In this document: positions 9,046 through 16,792 of the stretch, one piece after another
Position numbering within the stretch: the stretch's first letter is position 1
Layout of the letters: each line of letters opens with the position of its first letter
Assembly: GCF_009604455.1 (NCBI RefSeq)
Contig: NZ_WEGL01000003.1
Span: forward strand, 62,001 to 126,000
DNA: 64,000 nucleotides
Reading direction: 5' to 3'
Source: Streptomyces sp. RB17
GTDB lineage: Bacteria > Actinomycetota > Actinomycetes > Streptomycetales > Streptomycetaceae
Position numbers and translations under genes: made by a program
Notes under the pieces: model-generated
Seen by the model: the letters and a program-made list of their open reading frames with translations, nothing else
Database searches by the model: none
Told to the model about the DNA's origin: nothing

Positions 9046-10200
9046 TCAGGCGGCCGTGCCGACGTTCGTCGGAGCCGGGGTGCGGAGGGTGACCTCGTGG
9101 TGGTCGTTGACGTTGTCGGCGCGCACCGGGTTGCGGCGGGACGCGGCGACGATCGCGGCGGCGAGGGCCAGCGCGACCAGGGCGATGACCGCCGTACCGA
9201 GGTTGCCGCCGTGCTTGACCACGCTCGCCGCGAGGCCGCCCACCAGCGCGGCGGCGGGCAGGGTGATCAGCCAGGCGAGCACCATGCGTCCGGCCACGCC
9301 CCAGCGGACCTCCGCGAGCCGGCGGCCCAGCCCCGCGCCCAGGATGCTGCCCGAGGCGACCTGGGTCGTGGACAGCGCGAAGCCCAGGTGTGCCGAGGTG
9401 AGGATCACGGTCGTGGACGCCGTCTCGGCGGCGAACCCCTGCGGTGACTGGATCTCCGCCAGGCCCTTGCCCATGGTGCGGATGATCCGCCAGCCGCCCA
9501 GATAGGTGCCGAGGCCGATGGCGACGCCGGCCGCGCCGATCACCCACACCGGCGGGCCCGCGTCGTGGCCGAGGGCGCCGGCCGAGATCAGGGTCAGCGT
9601 GATCACGCCCATCGTCTTCTGTGCGTCGTTGGTGCCGTGCGCGAGGGACACCAGGGAGGCGGAGGCGATCTGGCCGAGGCGGAAGCCCTTGGTCACCGAG
9701 TCCTGGCGGGCGCGGGCGGAGAGCCGGTAGGCGAGGTAGGTGGCGACCAGGGCGGCCACGCCGGCCACCACCGGGGAGGCCACTGCCGGGATCAGCACCT
9801 TGTCGACGACCTTGTCGACGTGCACGCCGTCGGAGCCCGCACCGACCCAGACCGCGCCGATCAGGCCGCCGAAGAGGGCGTGGGAGGAGCTGGAGGGCAG
9901 TCCGGCGAGCCAGGTCACCAGGTTCCACAGGATCGCGCCGACCAGCCCGGCGAAGATCATCGCTGGGCTGACCAGGGTGTCGTCCACGATCCCGCCGGAG
10001 ATCGTCCTGGCGACCTCGGTGGACAGAAAGGCCCCGACGATATTGAGGATCCCGCTGACCAGAACCGCGGTGCGCGGCTTGAGCGCGCCGGTGGCGATGG
10101 AGGTCGCCATCGCGTTCGCGGTGTCGTGGAACCCGTTCGTGAAGTCGAACGCCAGTGCCGTGACGATGACGACCGCCACGAGGAACGTGATGTGGTCCAT
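9046..10200 (-). CDS. pit: Pit-family low-affinity inorganic phosphate transporter
   Basis: A 384-residue integral membrane protein with about ten hydrophobic segments. The duplicated PHO-4 signature is visible: FDFTNGFHDTANAMAT near the N-terminus and SLAHGTNDAQKTMG in the second half. It imports metal phosphate driven by the proton gradient. The ATG at 10200 follows GGGGGA; upstream in-frame codons run into the promoter of the divergent AraC gene. A small membrane protein gene follows in the same operon. Confidence 0.93.
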   Translation of the reverse strand: MDHITFLVAVVIVTALAFDFTNGFHDTANAMATSIATGALKPRTAVLVSGILNIVGAFLSTEVARTISGGIVDDTLVSPAMIFAGLVGAILWNLVTWLAGLPSSSSHALFGGLIGAVWVGAGSDGVHVDKVVDKVLIPAVASPVVAGVAALVATYLAYRLSARARQDSVTKGFRLGQIASASLVSLAHGTNDAQKTMGVITLTLISAGALGHDAGPPVWVIGAAGVAIGLGTYLGGWRIIRTMGKGLAEIQSPQGFAAETASTTVILTSAHLGFALSTTQVASGSILGAGLGRRLAEVRWGVAGRMVLAWLITLPAAALVGGLAASVVKHGGNLGTAVIALVALALAAAIVAASRRNPVRADNVNDHHEVTLRTPAPTNVGTAA

Positions 10201-10354
10201 TCCCCCAGGCAAGCAAGGCCGGGCCAATGCGCGGGGAACTGAAGGCGAACGGTGTGTCGAATGTGGGGGAGCCTGTTGTGCAGTCCTGTGCGAAACCGTT
10301 GTATCTCCCGGTGTTCTCTCGCGTTCTCCCGCTGTCAGTGCCCTGTGCCAAGCT

Positions 10355-10759
10355 GTGGACGTGACGCTGGACGACCTCAGACGGCTGCGGCGCGTGCGCG
10401 ACCGCATGGACCGTGAGTACGCCGAGCCGCTCGACATGACGGAGCTGGCCCGGGGCGCCCACATGTCCCCGGGGCACTTCCAGCGCAGCTTCCGCAAGGC
10501 CTTCGGGGAGACGCCGTACAGCTATCTGATGACCCGCAGGATCGAGCGGGCCAAGGCGCTGCTGCGCCGGGGCGACCTCACCGTGACCGAGGTGTGCCTC
10601 GCCGTGGGGTGTACGTCACTCGGCTCCTTCAGCTCCCGCTTCACCGAGCTGGTCGGGGAGACGCCGAGCGCGTACCGGGCCCGTGACCACGAGGAGAGCG
10701 CGGTGATCCCGTCCTGCGTGGCGCGTACGTTCACCCGCCCGCGCCGCCGCCCCTACTGA
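10355..10759 (+). CDS. AraC-type minimal DNA-binding regulator
   Basis: A 134-residue protein that is little more than the two helix-turn-helix motifs of the AraC family (first at about 28-48, LDMTELARGAHMSPGHFQRSF; second at about 76-100, TVTEVCLAVGCTSLGSFSSRF). No ligand-binding domain is present. GTG codons at 10355 and 10361 are both possible starts. The VOC-family gene 250 bp downstream on the same strand is a common companion in Streptomyces and its likely target. Confidence 0.85.
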   Translation: MDVTLDDLRRLRRVRDRMDREYAEPLDMTELARGAHMSPGHFQRSFRKAFGETPYSYLMTRRIERAKALLRRGDLTVTEVCLAVGCTSLGSFSSRFTELVGETPSAYRARDHEESAVIPSCVARTFTRPRRRPY

Positions 10760-11006
10760 ACGGCGCGCCCCCTGCCCCCCTCCCCTCCTACGCGACCGGG
10801 CTCACCGCCCCCGTGCACGACCGGCCTCGATGCCCGCCCGCACCGGCCCATCGGCACCGCCGCCCCAGGGTCCCCGCACTGTCGGCACCGCCGCCCTCGG
10901 TCTCCCCGAGCACCCGCCGCCCGCCCCTCCCCGTCTTCCTCCCTCTCCCGGCGCCGCTTTCCTGTCGGCTCGCGCGCTCCGGACCGGATGGGCCTAGCGT
11001 GAGCCC

Positions 11007-11423
11007 ATGGACGTGAAACTCAAGAACTGCTTCATCGCGGTGGACGACCACGACAAGGCGCTCGCCTTCTACCGTGACGTGCTCGGCCTGGAGGTCCGCA
11101 ATGACGTGAGCTTCGAGGACATGCGCTGGGTGACGCTGGGCTCGCCGCTGCAGCCGGACGTCGACATCGTGCTGGAGCCGCCCGGCGCGAACCCGGACGC
11201 CTCCCCCGCCGACCGGCAGGCGATGGCCGAGCTGCTGGCCAAGGGCATGCTCCGGGGTGTCATCTTCACCACCGAGGACTGCGACTCCCTGTTCGAGCGG
11301 GTGCGGGCGTCCGGCGCCGATGTGCTCCAGGAACCGACGGACCAGCCGTACGGGGTGCGCGACTGCGCCTTCCGGGACCCGGCGGGCAACCAGCTCCGCT
11401 TCCTGCAGCGGCCCGCGGAGTGA
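11007..11423 (+). CDS. VOC/glyoxalase-like single-domain protein
   Basis: A 138-residue vicinal-oxygen-chelate fold protein with the beta-alpha-beta-beta-beta repeats of the glyoxalase/bleomycin-resistance superfamily (KNCFIAVDDHDKALAFYRDVLGLEV, then GVRDCAFRDPAGNQLRFLQ). The final Asp-Pro-Asn-plus-Gln pattern is typical of this superfamily. No clear ribosome binding site precedes the ATG at 11007, so it may be leaderless or depend on the upstream AraC transcript. The substrate is unknown. Confidence 0.85.
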   Translation: MDVKLKNCFIAVDDHDKALAFYRDVLGLEVRNDVSFEDMRWVTLGSPLQPDVDIVLEPPGANPDASPADRQAMAELLAKGMLRGVIFTTEDCDSLFERVRASGADVLQEPTDQPYGVRDCAFRDPAGNQLRFLQRPAE

Positions 11424-11478
11424 ATGCTGCGGCCGAATTCCCTGAATCGGTCGAGGAGTCGGCACCTGCACTCCGCCC

Positions 11479-12241
11479 GTGATCATTCGCTGGACGTACG
11501 CCTTCGCCGACCGGCCCACCGAGCGGCCCACCGAGGCGCGCGCCTTCTGGCCGGCCGTCACCGGCACCCGGGCGTCCCGGCCCCGCGGTGAGCAGGGCGT
11601 TTTCCTGACCCTGCCGCCGCAGGGGGCGGCCGGGACGGACGCGTGCGTGAAGCTCCAGGGCGTCGCCGAGGGCGACGGCGGCGACCACCTCGACCTCTGG
11701 CGCCGAGGATGTACGGGAGTTGACCGGAGCGGCCCTGGAACCCGGCGCGGAGCCGGTGGCGGACCACGGCGACCGGGCCGTACTGCGGTCTCCGGCGGGG
11801 CAGTTGTTCTGAGCCGGGCCCTGGCACGGGGAGGCGGTACGGCCGCCGGTGGTGGGGGAAGCCGGCTGGACCGGGGGTGCCTGGACATCCCGCCGTCGGC
11901 GTACGCCGCCGAGTCGGACTTCGGGGCCGGCCTCACCGGCTGGGAGCGGCTGACGGGGCGCGGCCGGAGTTCGAGGTGCTGAGGCCGCCGGCGGGGCTGC
12001 CCGTCCGGATCCTCTCCAACGACTCGACGCCGAACGCCCCGCCGCCGCCCATGTCGACCTCGCCTGCGCGGACGTCGCCGCCGTCCGCGCCCGGCACGAG
12101 GAGCACGGCGCCGTCGTGGTGGGCGGCGGCCCGCACTGGACGGTGCTGCGCGATCCGGCGGGCGGCGTCCATTGCCTGACCGGCCGCGACCCGCGGCCGG
12201 GTGGCCTGGCGGACGGTGCTCGGCCCTTGCCGGACGCGTAA
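11479..12241 (+). pseudogene. frameshifted two-domain VOC/glyoxalase-like gene
   Basis: Matching protein fragments run in order through three frames. The first domain starts at the GTG at 11479 (RWTYAFADRP, with VKLQGV), then jumps frame at about 11700 (AEDVRELTGAALEPG), ending at a stop at 11813. The second domain begins in the first frame (CLDIPPSAYAAESDF), moves to the third (PEFEVLRPPAGLPVRI) and ends in the second (AAHVDLACADVAAVRA to a TAA at 12241). At least four shifts are needed, so this is a decayed gene rather than one sequencing error. Intact relatives are two-domain proteins of about 230-250 residues. Confidence 0.75.
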
Positions 12242-12301
12242 GCGCTCACCGCCACCGGTGACGGCGCCGGTCACCCCCGCCGGTCGTCACCTCCTCGCCA
12301 G

Positions 12302-12634
12302 TCACGCCCAGGGCTCCACGTCCACCACGGCGTCGGCCGGCACCGGCCCGTACACGTGCGGGAACTCCTCCCCGCCGGGCTCCACGGCCTCGTACTTCAC
12401 CGGTACGCCGACCAGGGCCGGGTCCACGACCAGCACGACCAGCTCGTCCGGGCCGTCGTAGCCGCCGTAGAGGAACTCGGCGATGCGCGGGAGCTGTTCG
12501 CGGGTGGAGAAGTGGATGAAACCCTCCTCCTGCAGGGTGCGGCCCCGGGTCGACACCTCATAGGTGCCGCGCTCGCGCGCCGCCTCCCACAGGGAGCGCT
12601 CGGTGAGGTGGACGATGTGCGGAAGTTTCGGCAT
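12302..12634 (-). CDS. DUF952-family protein
   Basis: A 110-residue cytoplasmic protein with the DUF952 pattern: IVHLTERSLWEAA at the start, the central EEGFIHFSTREQL, and the C-terminal HVYGPVPADAVVDVEPW. The family is common in actinobacteria and its biochemical role is unknown. The His, Ser and Arg of FIHFSTREQ are its most conserved positions and suggest a small-molecule or nucleotide-binding site. Its end is separated from the VOC pseudogene by about 60 bp. Confidence 0.85.
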   Translation of the reverse strand: MPKLPHIVHLTERSLWEAARERGTYEVSTRGRTLQEEGFIHFSTREQLPRIAEFLYGGYDGPDELVVLVVDPALVGVPVKYEAVEPGGEEFPHVYGPVPADAVVDVEPWA

Positions 12635-12672
12635 GCGGCCACGCTACGGCCTCGGCCGGGCCGCGCGTCTGC

Positions 12673-13095
12673 TCATGCGGCGCCGATGTCGTCGGCGGCG
12701 TCCATGATCGGCCGGATCACCACGGGGTAGGCGACCGCGCCCTCGGGGCCGGGACAGCGGGTGACACGTTCGGCGATCTCGGTGACCCGGTCCAGGCTCG
12801 CGCAGTCCACCAGCCAGTAACCGGCCGGCAGCGCGTCGGTATCGCCGTACGGGGCGTCGGTGATCACGGTCTCGCCGTCCTCGCCGCGCGCGACCAGCCG
12901 GGTCCGGACAGGCTCGGCCAAGCCCTCCGCGTCGATCAGTTCGCCGGACTCGACGAGGTCGTCGTTGATCGCGCTCATGTACAGGTACATGGCCTTGAGC
13001 TGCACCTCGGTCCAGGCAGGGGCGCGCTCGGTGGGCTTGCCGGCCATCGCGTCGTAGTCCGCCTGCGTGCCCTGCACCATCACCAGGTACTTCAC
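12673..13095 (-). CDS. YCII/DGPF-domain protein
   Basis: A 140-residue protein starting MKYLVMVQGTQADY, followed by the family's acidic middle (VTDAPYGDTDALPAGYWLVDCAS) and a helix leading to VVIRPIM. This is the YCII-related fold, often found beside ECF sigma factors, although none is here. The role is unknown. It precedes the DUF952 gene by about 40 bp on the same strand, so the two may be one unit. Confidence 0.85.
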   Translation of the reverse strand: MKYLVMVQGTQADYDAMAGKPTERAPAWTEVQLKAMYLYMSAINDDLVESGELIDAEGLAEPVRTRLVARGEDGETVITDAPYGDTDALPAGYWLVDCASLDRVTEIAERVTRCPGPEGAVAYPVVIRPIMDAADDIGAA

Positions 13096-13125
13096 GGTCC
13101 GCTCCTTCGGCTCGGAACCCCCGGC

Positions 13126-13350
13126 TCAGGATGTCCCGGCCGCGGATTCACCGGGGTGCGGGGGCCCGGTCCCGTCGTCGGGGGCCTCCGGTGCCGCGGG
13201 CTCGACCGGCTTTCCGTAGGCCGCGCAGTCGGGGTTGCGGCAGGGGCCCGGACCCCACACCGGTACCCAGGCGCCCAGCGTCTTGCGCCGTCCGACGACC
13301 GTGTCGACGGGCCGGCCGCAGACGGGACAGACGTGGTCCTCGCTGTCCAT
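13126..13350 (-). CDS. small zinc-ribbon protein
   Basis: A 74-residue hydrophilic protein. CPVCGRPVDTV near residue 8 and CRNPDCAAYG near residue 37 form a four-Cys zinc ribbon. The remainder is a Pro/Gly/Glu-rich, probably disordered tail. The start ATG at 13350 places the first Cys pair at the very N-terminus. It lies 27 bp behind the reductase gene on the same strand. Function unknown. Confidence 0.7.
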   Translation of the reverse strand: MDSEDHVCPVCGRPVDTVVGRRKTLGAWVPVWGPGPCRNPDCAAYGKPVEPAAPEAPDDGTGPPHPGESAAGTS

Positions 13351-13376
13351 GTGCTCAGGGTAGGGCGGGCCGGGGT

Positions 13377-13964
13377 TCAGCGCTTCCTGCGGTACGTCCG
13401 CACCAGCGCGCCGTTGCCGAAGGTGCGCACCGAGTCCAGGGTGAACTCCTTGATGTCGAGGCCGGTGCCGAACATCGGCATGCCGGTGCCGTACACGAGG
13501 GGGTAGGTCTTGATGACGAGTTCGTCGATCTCCTCGAGCAGCACGCCCGCGAGCCGCGCACCACCGCACAGGTAGATGTCCAACCCCCCTTCCTCGGCCT
13601 TCAGTTCGCGCACCCGGCCGACCATGTCCTCGGCGATGACCTCGACGTTCGGGTCGGGAGAGCTGCCCAGCGTGCGCGAGGCGACGTACTCGCGCAGATG
13701 GGCGTAGGGGCTGGTGATGCCCTCCTTCAGCGCCAGCTCGTAGCTGGCCCGGCCCTGGATGACGGTGTCGAACCGCTTGTTCTCCAGGTGGTCCAGGCCC
13801 AGCGGCTTGCGGACGTGGGTGGGCAGGGTCTCCGGGAACTCCGTGGTGAGGAAGCCGAGGAACTCGTCGTCCAGGAAGCGGCGCACCATCTCTGAGGCGT
13901 CGCCGTGCTCGTCGCCGATGAAGCCGTCGAGCGAGCAGGCGATGAAGTACGTGAGCTTTCGCAA
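13377..13964 (-). CDS. RibD/dihydrofolate-reductase-like protein
   Basis: A 195-residue protein of the RibD C-terminal/DHFR-like superfamily. It opens with KLTYFIACSLDGFIGDEHGD, has the FDTVIQGRASYE loop, and carries the LDIYLCGGARLAGVLL segment that forms the NADPH-binding turn. The start appears to be a TTG at 13964 preceded by AAGAGA; no ATG or GTG fits the family N-terminus. It is divergent from a TetR gene, which is its likely repressor. The physiological substrate is unknown; such proteins are probably NADPH-dependent reductases. Confidence 0.85.
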   Translation of the reverse strand: MRKLTYFIACSLDGFIGDEHGDASEMVRRFLDDEFLGFLTTEFPETLPTHVRKPLGLDHLENKRFDTVIQGRASYELALKEGITSPYAHLREYVASRTLGSSPDPNVEVIAEDMVGRVRELKAEEGGLDIYLCGGARLAGVLLEEIDELVIKTYPLVYGTGMPMFGTGLDIKEFTLDSVRTFGNGALVRTYRRKR

Positions 13965-14013
13965 GCTTGGTCTCTTTTCGTAGGCTGCGGGGCGGCCGCC
14001 CGACCACTCCGCC

Positions 14014-14047
14014 TGTAGTGCTTCATTTGTAGTACTCCGGTTGTAGT
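14014..14047. promoter_or_regulatory. three TGTAGT repeats at exact 14 bp spacing
   Basis: TGTAGT occurs at 14014, 14028 and 14042, a perfect 14 bp period, in the 144 bp between the divergent reductase and TetR genes. Flanking bases are also partly shared (TTTGTAGTA, GGTTGTAGTGG). The position and spacing suggest cooperative binding of the TetR protein, although TetR operators are usually inverted repeats. Confidence 0.5.
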
Positions 14048-14108
14048 GGTGGCAAGGTTTTTCAGGGATGCTGTCGGGACCGAGGACAAGTGGGAGAAGG
14101 GATTCCGT

Positions 14109-14699
14109 ATGGCGGGCAATCCGGAACGGCGGGCGGCGCTGGTGGACGCCGGAATCGCGGTGCTGGCACGGGAGGGTGCGCGCGGGCTGACGTTCCGCGC
14201 GGTGGACGGCGAGGCCGGGGTGCCCACCGGCACCGCCTCCAACTACTTCACCAACCGCGACGACCTGCTCCGCCAGATCGACGCCCGGCTGCACCTCCGG
14301 CTCGCGCCCGATCCGGAGGTGGTGGAGAAGCTGCTGCGCGGAGCGCGCGACCGCTCCCTGGTCATGGCCTTCATGCGGGATCTCATGGACCGCGCCACCC
14401 GCGACCGCGCCGGCTATCTGGCCCTGCTGGAGATGCGTCTGGAGGCCACCCGGCGCCCCGAACTGCGGGCCTCCTTCACCCGGTCGGTGCGCGGTGACCT
14501 GGAACAGGGCATGGCGTTCCACCGCGAGAGCGGCCTGCCCGGCGGCGACGACACCGTCACCGTCCTCTACCTCGCCATGCTCGGCCTCCTCCTGGAGCAC
14601 CTGACGCTGCCTGGCGTCCTGGACGGAGCTCTGGAGGGAGTGAGCGCGCCGGAAGGTCTGATCGAGCGGATCGTGACGACGATCGTCCCCGACGAGTAG
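14109..14699 (+). CDS. TetR-family regulator
   Basis: A 196-residue protein with an N-terminal TetR helix-turn-helix (about 10-55; LTFRAVDGEAGVPTGTASNYF) and an all-helical ligand domain. I prefer the ATG at 14109 (MAGNPERRAAL) because AGAAGGGA lies just before it; an earlier in-frame start would run through the repeat operators. It is divergent from the DHFR-like gene, which it probably represses. The inducer is unknown. Confidence 0.9.
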   Translation: MAGNPERRAALVDAGIAVLAREGARGLTFRAVDGEAGVPTGTASNYFTNRDDLLRQIDARLHLRLAPDPEVVEKLLRGARDRSLVMAFMRDLMDRATRDRAGYLALLEMRLEATRRPELRASFTRSVRGDLEQGMAFHRESGLPGGDDTVTVLYLAMLGLLLEHLTLPGVLDGALEGVSAPEGLIERIVTTIVPDE

Positions 14700-14720
14700 G
14701 CCGCCGGGGGCCGGGGCGCC

Positions 14721-15015
14721 GGCTCGTAGACGACGAACATCCCCGACAGGCAGGCCGACCGGGGCCCCGGCGCATCGACTCGCACCCGCCGATCACCCCG
14801 CCAAGAAGCCCAACGGGCCCGCGCAGCCCGACGGCTCGTAGACGACGAACGCCCCCGACAGGCAGGCCGACCAGCGCCGCGGCACAACGACTCCTCCACG
14901 ACGACCACCCCGACAAAAAGCCCAACGGGCCCGCGCAGCCCGACGCCCGTGCACGACTAACGTCCCCGACAACAGGGCCGATGGACCCGCGGCCCGACGG
15001 CTCGTCGCATCCCTG
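14721..15015. repeat. tandem repeat, 112 bp unit (two full copies and a partial)
   Basis: A unit beginning GGCTCGTAGACGACGAAC recurs at 14721 and 14833, and in degenerate form at 14945, always 112 bp apart. The units share the end AAGCCCAACGGGCCCGCGC. Since 112 is not divisible by three, the repeat does not encode a repeated protein and is best seen as non-coding. It lies beyond the TetR stop, in a convergent intergenic region. Confidence 0.8.
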
Positions 15016-15153
15016 CGTCGGCTCGGAGAAGCGGTGAGCCCCGCGCACCGTGGGGATGCGCGGGACCCCCCGGGCCGGAGCCCCGGTGACCGCGCGGGGT
15101 CAGGAGCCGCACGGGCCCGAGGCCCCGGGGTTTTCAGGCTGCCGGTACGGGCA

Positions 15154-15514
15154 GAAACGCCCGGGCTCTTCCCGGCTACCCGTGCCGGCAAACGCTCCCG
15201 GGTCTTCCCGGCTGCCCGAGCCGGCAAAGGCTCCCAGCTCCTCCCAGCTGCCCGAGCCGGCAAAGGCTCCCAGCTCCTCCCAGCTGCCCGAGCCGGCAAA
15301 GGCTCCCAGCTCCTCCCAGCTGCCCGAGCCGGCAAACGCTCCCGGCTCCTCCCGGCTGCCCGAGCCGACAGAGGCTCCCGACTCTCCCCGGCTGCCCGCA
15401 CCGACATACGCTCCCGGCTCTCCCCAGCCGCCCGCACCGACAGACGCTCCCGGCGCTCCCCAGCCACCCACACCGACCGAGGCCCCCAGGTCTTTCCCGG
15501 CTGCCGGTGTCGGC
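15154..15514. repeat. 36 bp minisatellite, about ten units
   Basis: Ten units of 36 bp run without spacers from 15154 to about 15514. Units 3-5 (15226-15333) are identical, the others differ at a few positions, and the last unit has one extra base. Each contains CTCCCAGCTGCCCGAGCC or a variant. The unit length is a multiple of three, so all frames stay open, but neither strand has a plausible start or ribosome site. The array ends six bases before the stop of the convergent prenyl synthase gene. Confidence 0.85.
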
Positions 15515-15519
15515 AGGGC

Positions 15520-16680
15520 TCAGTTGCTGCGGCGGGTCACGAACTCAGCGAGTGCCAGGAGGCCGCCCGCGGACTCGGGGGCGGGGACTGCGCGGGACAG
15601 CTCCTGCACGGCGCGGGCCATTCGGTCTGCCGCCTCGGCCTGCGCCCAGTCCCGGCCGCCGGCCCGCTCCACGGCCAGTGCCGTACGGGCGATGCCCTCG
15701 GCGTCACCGGGGACGTACGGCTTGGCGTACAGCTCGGTGAGTTCGGTCGCGGCCTCGGTGCCGGAGGACAGGGCCGCCACCACGGGCAGCGACTTCTTGC
15801 GGGCGGCCAGATCCGCGCCGGCCGGCTTCCCGGTGTGCCGTGGGTCGCCCCATATGCCGATGACGTCGTCGATCAGCTGGAAAGCGAGCCCGGCCTGGCG
15901 GCCGAAGCCGTCCAGCGCCGCCACGTCCTCCTGACCGGCGCCCGCGTACAGCGCGCCGAGGGCGCAGGCGCAGCCCAGCAGCGCGCCGGTCTTCGCCTCG
16001 GCCATGGCGAGCACCTCGTCGAGGGTGACCTCGTCCGGGGCCCGGTGCTCCATGTCCGTGTCGCTGTGCTGGCCGGCGCACAGCTCCACGACACAGTCCG
16101 CGAGCCGGGCCGCGGCCGGACCGGAGGCCGGGTGCGGGTCCTCGGCGAGCAGCCGCAGCGCCAGGGCCTGCAGGGCGTCACCCGCGAGGATCGCGTCGGC
16201 GTCGCCGAACACGGTCCAGGCCGTGGGCCGGTGCCGACGGGAGGTGTCCCGGTCCATCACGTCGTCGTGCAGCAGCGTGAAGTTGTGGACCAGTTCCACC
16301 GCGACCGCCGCCCGGACCGCCGCCGTACGGGCCGCCGGTCCGCCGAGAGCCGCGGCCGCCGCCAGGACGAGCGCGGGCCGTATCGCCTTGCCCGCGTTGC
16401 CCGTTGCCGGGCTGCCGTCCGCGCACTGCCAGCCGAAGTGGTAGAGCGCGACGCGGCGCATGGGGGCGGGCAGCGACTCCAGGGTCGCCCGCAGCTCCGG
16501 GTCGACGACGGCCCGGGTGCGCTCCAGCAGCGCCAGCGCCTCCTGCCCTTCGGGAAGCTCTTCCGGATGCCCTTCGGGATGCCCTTCCGGCTGCCCTTCG
16601 AGGTGCCGCCGCTCCCCCGCCGTGCCGGGGTGCGGCACGGCAGGGTAACGCTGTTCGGTCTCCGTCATGAACTCGGCCAT
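15520..16680 (-). CDS. polyprenyl diphosphate synthase, probable encapsulin cargo
   Basis: A 386-residue all-helical isoprenyl diphosphate synthase that condenses IPP with allylic diphosphates. The first Asp-rich motif is DDVMD at 139-143; the second is DDVIG at 271-275, the variant usual for this subgroup; KTG follows at 230-232. The first 55 residues form a Pro/Glu/Gly-rich unstructured extension with repeated EGxPEG, absent from ordinary synthases. Family 2 encapsulin cargoes are loaded through disordered N-terminal extensions, and the gene sits 112 bp behind the shell gene in the same orientation. I infer that the enzyme is encapsulated. Product chain length cannot be told from sequence alone. 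Confidence 0.9.
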   Translation of the reverse strand: MAEFMTETEQRYPAVPHPGTAGERRHLEGQPEGHPEGHPEELPEGQEALALLERTRAVVDPELRATLESLPAPMRRVALYHFGWQCADGSPATGNAGKAIRPALVLAAAAALGGPAARTAAVRAAVAVELVHNFTLLHDDVMDRDTSRRHRPTAWTVFGDADAILAGDALQALALRLLAEDPHPASGPAAARLADCVVELCAGQHSDTDMEHRAPDEVTLDEVLAMAEAKTGALLGCACALGALYAGAGQEDVAALDGFGRQAGLAFQLIDDVIGIWGDPRHTGKPAGADLAARKKSLPVVAALSSGTEAATELTELYAKPYVPGDAEGIARTALAVERAGGRDWAQAEAADRMARAVQELSRAVPAPESAGGLLALAEFVTRRSN

Positions 16681-16792
16681 GTCTCCCCCTCGCCAGGTCC
16701 GCGGACACCGGCAACGCCGGCCCGGCCGGACGCATATTCCGAGGGTCTACCCTCCCCGGCGGGCGGGGACACGGCCGCGAAGTGCGGAAACG

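Noticed and set aside
15154..15514. A CRISPR array
   Set aside because: Units follow each other without spacers and differ gradually; no cas genes are in the window.
15034..15934. A Pro/Ala/Ser-rich repeat protein encoded by the 36 bp units
   Set aside because: Frames stay open on both strands only because the unit length is a multiple of three. No start with a ribosome site, and the frame runs into the antisense of the prenyl synthase.
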